Source: Candidatus Desantisbacteria bacterium CG1_02_38_46 (GTDB lineage Bacteria > Desantisbacteria > UBA1551 > UBA1559). From it: a stretch of 15,858 nucleotides of DNA. Positions 12,253-15,858 of this stretch are shown piece after piece. The notes below the pieces were generated by a model. The model made no database searches. It was given only the letters and a program-made list of their open reading frames with translations, and was not told the DNA's origin. Where the stretch lies: assembly GCA_001871015.1 (NCBI GenBank), contig MNUO01000011.1, positions 1-15,858 of the forward strand. Reading direction: 5' to 3'. Position numbers and translations under genes: made by a program. Each line of letters starts with the position of its first letter. The first letter of the stretch is position 1.

Positions 12253-12267
12253 GTAGTGGCAGAGTAA
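12253..12267 (+). repeat. Half copy of the 24-bp palindromic repeat
   Basis: GTAGTGGCAGAGTAA matches the first half of the family unit (GTAGTGGCAGAG and the start of the loop) and then stops. It fills the 19-base gap between uppP and the next ATG, so the next gene has no purine-rich Shine-Dalgarno other than the GGCAGAG in the repeat. Confidence 0.7.
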
Positions 12268-12269
12268 AT

Positions 12270-12755
12270 ATGATACAAGAATTAATTTCACTTTTGCAGG
12301 GTTTACCGAAAGAATTTATCACCGTAATTGTTGCGATGTTACCAATTGCTGAACTGCGCGGCTCAATTCCTGTTGCTTTAAGTTTTGGCATGAATCCCTG
12401 GCCTGCATTCTGGTGGTCAATTTTAGGGAATATGATTCCTGTAGTTCCAATATTGTTATTTCTGGGCCCAGTTTCAAAATGGTTGAGGCATTTTAAAATA
12501 TTTGGTAGATTTTTCACATGGCTTTTTACGCGCACAGAAAAGAAGAGTGACATTATTCAGAAATATGGATTCTGGGGATTGGCAATTTTTGTGTGTATTC
12601 CACTGCCTGTAACCGGTGCATGGACAGGTTGCGTTGCAGGGTTTCTTTTACAGATGAAATTCTGGAGGGCGTTTTTCGCAATTCTACTGGGCGTACTGAT
12701 TGCAGGTGGCATAGTAATGTTTGCCAGCCTTGGCATCATAAAATTATTTTTCTGA
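12270..12755 (+). CDS. COG2426 small multidrug-export family membrane protein
   Basis: The protein has 161 residues, very hydrophobic, with about four membrane segments. The family signature (Sm_multidrug_ex, PF06695) is visible: MLPIAELRGSIPVAL at about 23-37, GNMIPVVPILLF, then YGFWGLAIFVCIPLPVTGAWTG, and a C-terminal G-V-L-I-A-G-G-I-V-M helix. The AELRG and PLPVTGAWTG pieces are re-entrant-loop-like. The substrate is not known; the export name is historical. The start at ATG 12270 fits the family; an in-frame extension back to 12234 would overlap uppP by 17 bases and is less likely. It sits between uppP and a potassium-uptake pair in a tight operon. Confidence 0.85.
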   Translation: MIQELISLLQGLPKEFITVIVAMLPIAELRGSIPVALSFGMNPWPAFWWSILGNMIPVVPILLFLGPVSKWLRHFKIFGRFFTWLFTRTEKKSDIIQKYGFWGLAIFVCIPLPVTGAWTGCVAGFLLQMKFWRAFFAILLGVLIAGGIVMFASLGIIKLFF

Positions 12756-12761
12756 GGTTTT

Positions 12762-14090
12762 ATGAGAAAAAGACTTGGTCCGGCGCAAACTATATTCCTG
12801 GGATTTCTATTACTTATTTTGACTGGGACTTTCCTGCTGTCCCTGCCAATTTCTACATCTACAGGCAGAAGGGCGCCACTTGTGGATGCTCTTTTTACTG
12901 CAAACTCTGCAATTTGTGTTACAGGTTTAACTGTTGTGGATACAGGAAACTACTGGTCGCACTTTGGACAAATTGTTATTCTTATCCTCATTCAAATCGG
13001 TGGCCTTGGATATATGACCATTGCAAGTCTTATCGCACTCATATTGCGCCAGAGAATAACCATGGAGGAAAAACTTGCTTTTAAAGAAGGGATGGACCAG
13101 TTTAGCATGTCTGAGATTGCCCATTTCATCAAGCAGGTTATCAGGGCAACTTTTATTATTGAAGGTTTGGGTGCTTTTGTCCTTTTTCTATACTGGAGAG
13201 ACAAATTTGGATTGGCTGGTGCTGCCTACAAAGGAATATTTCATGCTATCTCGGCTTTCTGTAATGCAGGATTCAGCCTTTTTAGCACCAGCTTCCAGGA
13301 CTATAGAGGAGATTTACTGATAAACATCACTATCATGGGCCTCATTGTCACAGGCGGACTCGGGTATACGGTCATAAGAGATATCTACCATCACCTCAGA
13401 AAACGAAAACATCGCCATTTGTTCCTTCACACTAAATCAGTTCTGATGATGACCGCTATCTTAATCTTGGGTGGAGCAACCTGCATTTTTTTCTTTGAGA
13501 GTATAAATCCCACTGTGTTTCAATCGCTGACCCTGAAAGAGAAAATACTTTCTTCGTTCTTTCAGTCAATAACTGCGCGAACCGCAGGGTTTAACACTCT
13601 CCCTATTGCTCAAATGGCTATTCCAACGCTTCTTCTGCTTATTATTCTTATGTTCATCGGTGCTTCTCCTGGAGGCACTGGTGGTGGAATAAAGACTACG
13701 ACATTTCTTGTTTTAATTTGTTCAACCTGGGCTACCATTAAAAGGAGGAGGGACGTCCAGGTATTCAAAAGAAGAATTCCCGGGGAAATTATTTATAAAT
13801 CCTTTGCGATATTTATTATCGCTCTAACCCTCGTTATAATTGTTACATTCTTTATGCTAAACATCGAGGGAAAGGGTTTAGTTGCGGTGTTGTTTGAGGT
13901 TGTCTCTGCATTTGCAACGGTGGGATTATCAACAGGGATAACACCTACACTTTCTTCTGCTGGGAAATTGTTGCTCATTGTAACTATGTTCATTGGAAGG
14001 GTGGGGCTCCTTACATTTGCTGTAGCATTTACCCAGAGAAAAGAGGAGCCGCTTTACCGTTATCCAGAAGAGAGGATATTAGTAGGCTAA
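12762..14090 (+). CDS. trkH: TrkH/KtrB-family potassium uptake channel subunit
   Basis: Membrane pore of a Trk/Ktr potassium uptake system. At 442 residues it matches KtrB length (about 440-455) better than long TrkH. The four selectivity loops are present, each with its key glycine: CVTGLT (G55), CNAGFS (G170), RTAGFN (G276) and ATVGLS (G388). The gating-loop segment GASPGGTGGGIKTTT is at 300-314. Roughly eight to ten hydrophobic segments surround these loops. ATG 12762 follows GAGG 7-8 bases upstream, and the gene starts 6 bases after the previous stop. The RCK subunit gene follows 9 bases after its stop. Called trkH for the family; ktrB is equally possible. Confidence 0.93.
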   Translation: MRKRLGPAQTIFLGFLLLILTGTFLLSLPISTSTGRRAPLVDALFTANSAICVTGLTVVDTGNYWSHFGQIVILILIQIGGLGYMTIASLIALILRQRITMEEKLAFKEGMDQFSMSEIAHFIKQVIRATFIIEGLGAFVLFLYWRDKFGLAGAAYKGIFHAISAFCNAGFSLFSTSFQDYRGDLLINITIMGLIVTGGLGYTVIRDIYHHLRKRKHRHLFLHTKSVLMMTAILILGGATCIFFFESINPTVFQSLTLKEKILSSFFQSITARTAGFNTLPIAQMAIPTLLLLIILMFIGASPGGTGGGIKTTTFLVLICSTWATIKRRRDVQVFKRRIPGEIIYKSFAIFIIALTLVIIVTFFMLNIEGKGLVAVLFEVVSAFATVGLSTGITPTLSSAGKLLLIVTMFIGRVGLLTFAVAFTQRKEEPLYRYPEERILVG

Positions 14091-14099
14091 GGGGGTCAA

Positions 14100-14789
14100 A
14101 TGAGACAGTTTGCTGTAATTGGATTAGGGAAATTTGGTTTTGCAGTAGTCAAAACCCTTGCCGAGAAAGGCTGCGAGGTTCTTGCTATTGATAAGGATGA
14201 GGAAAAAGTTCGTGAGGCAAGTGGATTTACCACACAAGTCATTCAGTTAGATGCCACTGATGAAGATGCTTTGAAAAAAGTTGGCGCTGAAGATATAGAT
14301 GTGGCTATAGTGAGTGTTGGCGAGAATTTAGAGGCGAGTATACTTATTACACTTATATTGAAAGAAATAGGTGTGAAGGAAGTAATTTCCAGGGCACTCA
14401 ATCCCCATCACGCAAAGGTGCTTCAGAAGATAGGTGTTGACAGAGTTATATTCCCGGAACGGGAAATGGGCATAAAGGTTGCCGAGAGTTTAGTGTCACC
14501 CGATATTCTTGAGCAGATAAGACTTTCGCCAAACTATGAAATCCTCGAGTTCACAGTTCCGTCAAGTTTTACTGGCAGGACTTTAAAAGAACTGGCGATT
14601 CGCACAAAATATAAGGTGAATGTGATTGCCATCAGGAAGAAGGTCCCCTGCATCAATGAATCAGGCGAATCTGATTTCAAGGAGGAAATAAATTTAACTC
14701 CAGATGGTGAAGATGAAATCTCAGTCGGAGATGTATTAGTTGTTGTTGGAGATATTAAAAATATTGAGGCATTGCGCAAGGAGAAATAA
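14100..14789 (+). CDS. trkA: TrkA/KtrA-family RCK regulatory subunit of potassium uptake
   Basis: Cytoplasmic ring-forming subunit that binds nucleotides and gates the TrkH/KtrB pore. The 229 residues comprise one RCK_N domain with Rossmann motif GLGKFG (8-13) and the acidic end of strand 2 (D31, AIDKDEEK). Then come LDATDEDALKKVGAEDIDVAIVSVG, SRALNPHHAKVLQKIGVDRVIFPE, and an RCK_C domain from about 135 with a charged insert near 185-200. This is the single-unit KtrA layout rather than the doubled E. coli TrkA. GGGGGTC precedes ATG 14100. Pairing with the upstream pore gene is as expected. Confidence 0.93.
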   Translation: MRQFAVIGLGKFGFAVVKTLAEKGCEVLAIDKDEEKVREASGFTTQVIQLDATDEDALKKVGAEDIDVAIVSVGENLEASILITLILKEIGVKEVISRALNPHHAKVLQKIGVDRVIFPEREMGIKVAESLVSPDILEQIRLSPNYEILEFTVPSSFTGRTLKELAIRTKYKVNVIAIRKKVPCINESGESDFKEEINLTPDGEDEISVGDVLVVVGDIKNIEALRKEK

Positions 14790-14790
14790 A

Positions 14791-15069
14791 TTGAATAACA
14801 ATAATTATAATCACAAAGAACTTGCACAGGATTTGTTAGAATTGGGAAAATTTTATTTTCTAAACGAAAAATATGATGAAGCAATAAAAGTTTTGCAAAA
14901 GGCGCAAAAATTTAACCCTTTCTGTGCGGATATATATTATCACCTAGGGCTAGTTTACGAGGCAAAGAACAATCTTCATAATGCAAAGGTTATGTACTTG
15001 AAAGCAACTGAGGTTGATTCCCAGTTTACTTTAGCCCAGGAACATCTTGATAAATTGGTAGGGAAGTGA
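14791..15069 (+). CDS. Small TPR protein
   Basis: TTG 14791 lies two bases after the trkA stop and follows AAGGAGA, so I prefer it to an in-frame start at 14740 that would sit inside trkA. The 92 residues form two to three TPR helices: ELAQDLLELGKFYFLNEKYDEA, IKVLQKAQKFNPFCADIYYHLG, LVYEAKNNLHNAKVMYLKATEVD. The G-x-x-Y and A-I-K-V-L spacing with Pro at P-F-x-A-D is typical. No signal peptide or membrane segment. Probably a protein-binding helper; any link to potassium uptake is only positional. Confidence 0.75.
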   Translation: MNNNNYNHKELAQDLLELGKFYFLNEKYDEAIKVLQKAQKFNPFCADIYYHLGLVYEAKNNLHNAKVMYLKATEVDSQFTLAQEHLDKLVGK

Positions 15070-15111
15070 ACAACTTCCAAAAATGTGGCGCCAGAAATTA
15101 AGGGGGGGGTT

Positions 15112-15639
15112 ATGGTTAAAAAAACTACTTTTGCTCTGTTCTTCGGGAACAGAGGTTTTTTTCCGGCGAAGTTGATGTCTGAGGCAAGAAAAGAGATTTC
15201 AGGGGTGTTAGAGTCAATGGGCTATGATTACATAATGCCAAACGAGAGAGCAACGAGATTCGGGGCAGTAGAAAATCCTGCTGAAGGACAGATTTATGCA
15301 AATTTTCTGGAGAAGAATAAGGGCAAATTCGGTGGGGTTATTCTTTCTCTGCCGAACTTCGGGGATGAAAGCGGAGCAGTGGCCGCACTTAAAAATGCAG
15401 GGGTTCCAATTTTAATTCAGGCGTATCCGGACGAACTGAATAAGATGGCACCCAGTGAAAGGAGAGATTCTTTTTGCGGAAAATTTTCAATCATGGATGT
15501 TTTTGTACAGTATGCAGTCCCCTTTACAATTTTGCCACCGCACACAGTGTCGCCTTCCTCCAAAACTTTCAAGAGTCAGATTGATTATTTTGACAGGGTT
15601 TGCAGGGTCGTAAATGGCGTAAACCTGAAAAATGCGTGA
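15112..15639 (+). pseudogene. L-fucose/L-arabinose isomerase-like protein, C-terminally truncated
   Basis: ATG 15112 follows GGGGGGGG. The 175 residues match the N-terminal Rossmann-like domain of L-fucose isomerase-like proteins: FALFFGNRGFFPAKL, ARKEISGVLESMGYD, ANFLEKNKGKFGGVILSLPNFGDE, AALKNAGVPILIQAYPDE, RRDSFCGKFSIMDVFVQYAVPFT, PHTVSPSSKTF, FDRVCRVVNGV. Full proteins are about 450-500 residues and go on with G-x-I-G-A-R-P; here the frame ends in NLKNA and TGA at 15637-15639. A short continuation in another frame (EKCVKNTFLG, then IVGKGYLKLKKS) does not look like the missing domains. The metal-binding and catalytic residues lie in the lost part, so no isomerase activity is expected. Confidence 0.7.
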
Positions 15640-15716
15640 AAAATACATTTTTAGGTGATAATATCGTCGGGAAAGGCTATTTGAAATTAAAAAAATCTTA
15701 GCAAATTTTTAAAATT

Positions 15717-15857
15717 TCATATTTGCTTCATTTTGTCGATCCTTTTAAGTGCATAATTATATAAATCTTTATACAAGTAGCCAGCAGGAAATCTTAGATG
15801 GTTTTTGTTTCCTGTTGTAGTTAATCTTGCTTGGACACATAACAGATATTCTCTTAA
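15717..15857 (-). CDS. C-terminal end of a gene that enters from the right edge
   Basis: A minus-strand frame is open from the window edge to TGA at 15717-15719, 46 residues: LREYLLCVQARLTTTGNKNH, LRFPAGYLYKDLYNYALKRID, KMKQI. It is basic with Tyr and Leu in a helical pattern, and the other minus frames are closed by stops nearby, which suggests real coding sequence. Family not recognised. It would converge on the truncated isomerase-like gene; the 77 bases between them hold no clear terminator. Confidence 0.4.
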   Translation of the reverse strand, partial: LREYLLCVQARLTTTGNKNHLRFPAGYLYKDLYNYALKRIDKMKQI

Positions 15858-15858
15858 A

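Noticed and set aside
12234-12269. Longer start for the COG2426 protein
   Set aside because: It would read through the uppP end and the half repeat; the family starts near MIQEL at 12270.

Overview
The window is about 15.9 kb of AT-rich DNA (roughly 40% G+C by eye). It looks like the chromosome of an uncultured bacterium with type IV pilus or type II secretion genes. Shine-Dalgarno sequences and sigma70-type promoters (TTGACA, 16-17 bp, TATAAT) are easy to read. Short palindromic repeats, gene remnants and toxin-antitoxin modules are common. This style resembles groundwater candidate phyla of the Omnitrophota/Desantisbacteria kind, but that placement is a guess.

Layout. (1) Bases 1-2977, plus strand, accessory: the 3' end of a transposase, a multi-hairpin element, an ORF without its 5' end, a TPR/zinc-ribbon membrane protein split by a one-base frameshift, and a helix-hairpin-helix DNA-glycosylase-like protein. 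(2) Bases 2989-8475, minus strand: one promoter at 8448-8475, then ndk, thiC, a prepilin-like gene, a PilP/GspC-like gene, leuB and asd. Housekeeping biosynthesis is mixed with two pilus/secretion genes. (3) Bases 8730-11330: a gene-poor zone with a truncated lipoprotein-like gene, a gene remnant, two minus-strand toxin-antitoxin pairs (HigBA-type and RelE/AbrB-type) each with its own promoter, and several hairpin repeats. (4) Bases 11338-15069, plus strand: a promoter, a 23-codon CBS-domain remnant, uppP, a COG2426 small exporter, a TrkH/KtrB potassium channel, its TrkA/KtrA RCK subunit and a small TPR protein. (5) The right end holds a truncated L-fucose isomerase-like gene and the C-terminal end of a minus-strand gene that runs off the window.

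The most striking feature is a family of about 24-bp palindromic repeats. Read on the minus strand, most begin GTAGTGG or GTAGC and form a 6-8 bp stem around a TT-centred loop. The stem bases change between copies mostly in pairs. Five copies sit in frame inside asd and add about 40 residues. Copies overlap the TAG stop codons of asd, leuB and the prepilin gene, others fill the gaps between genes, and a half copy lies in the uppP/COG2426 junction. This resembles the Rickettsia palindromic elements that insert into coding genes. Two homopolymer frameshifts (the HigB-type toxin and the zinc-ribbon protein), and possibly a third change at the prepilin start, are also worth checking.
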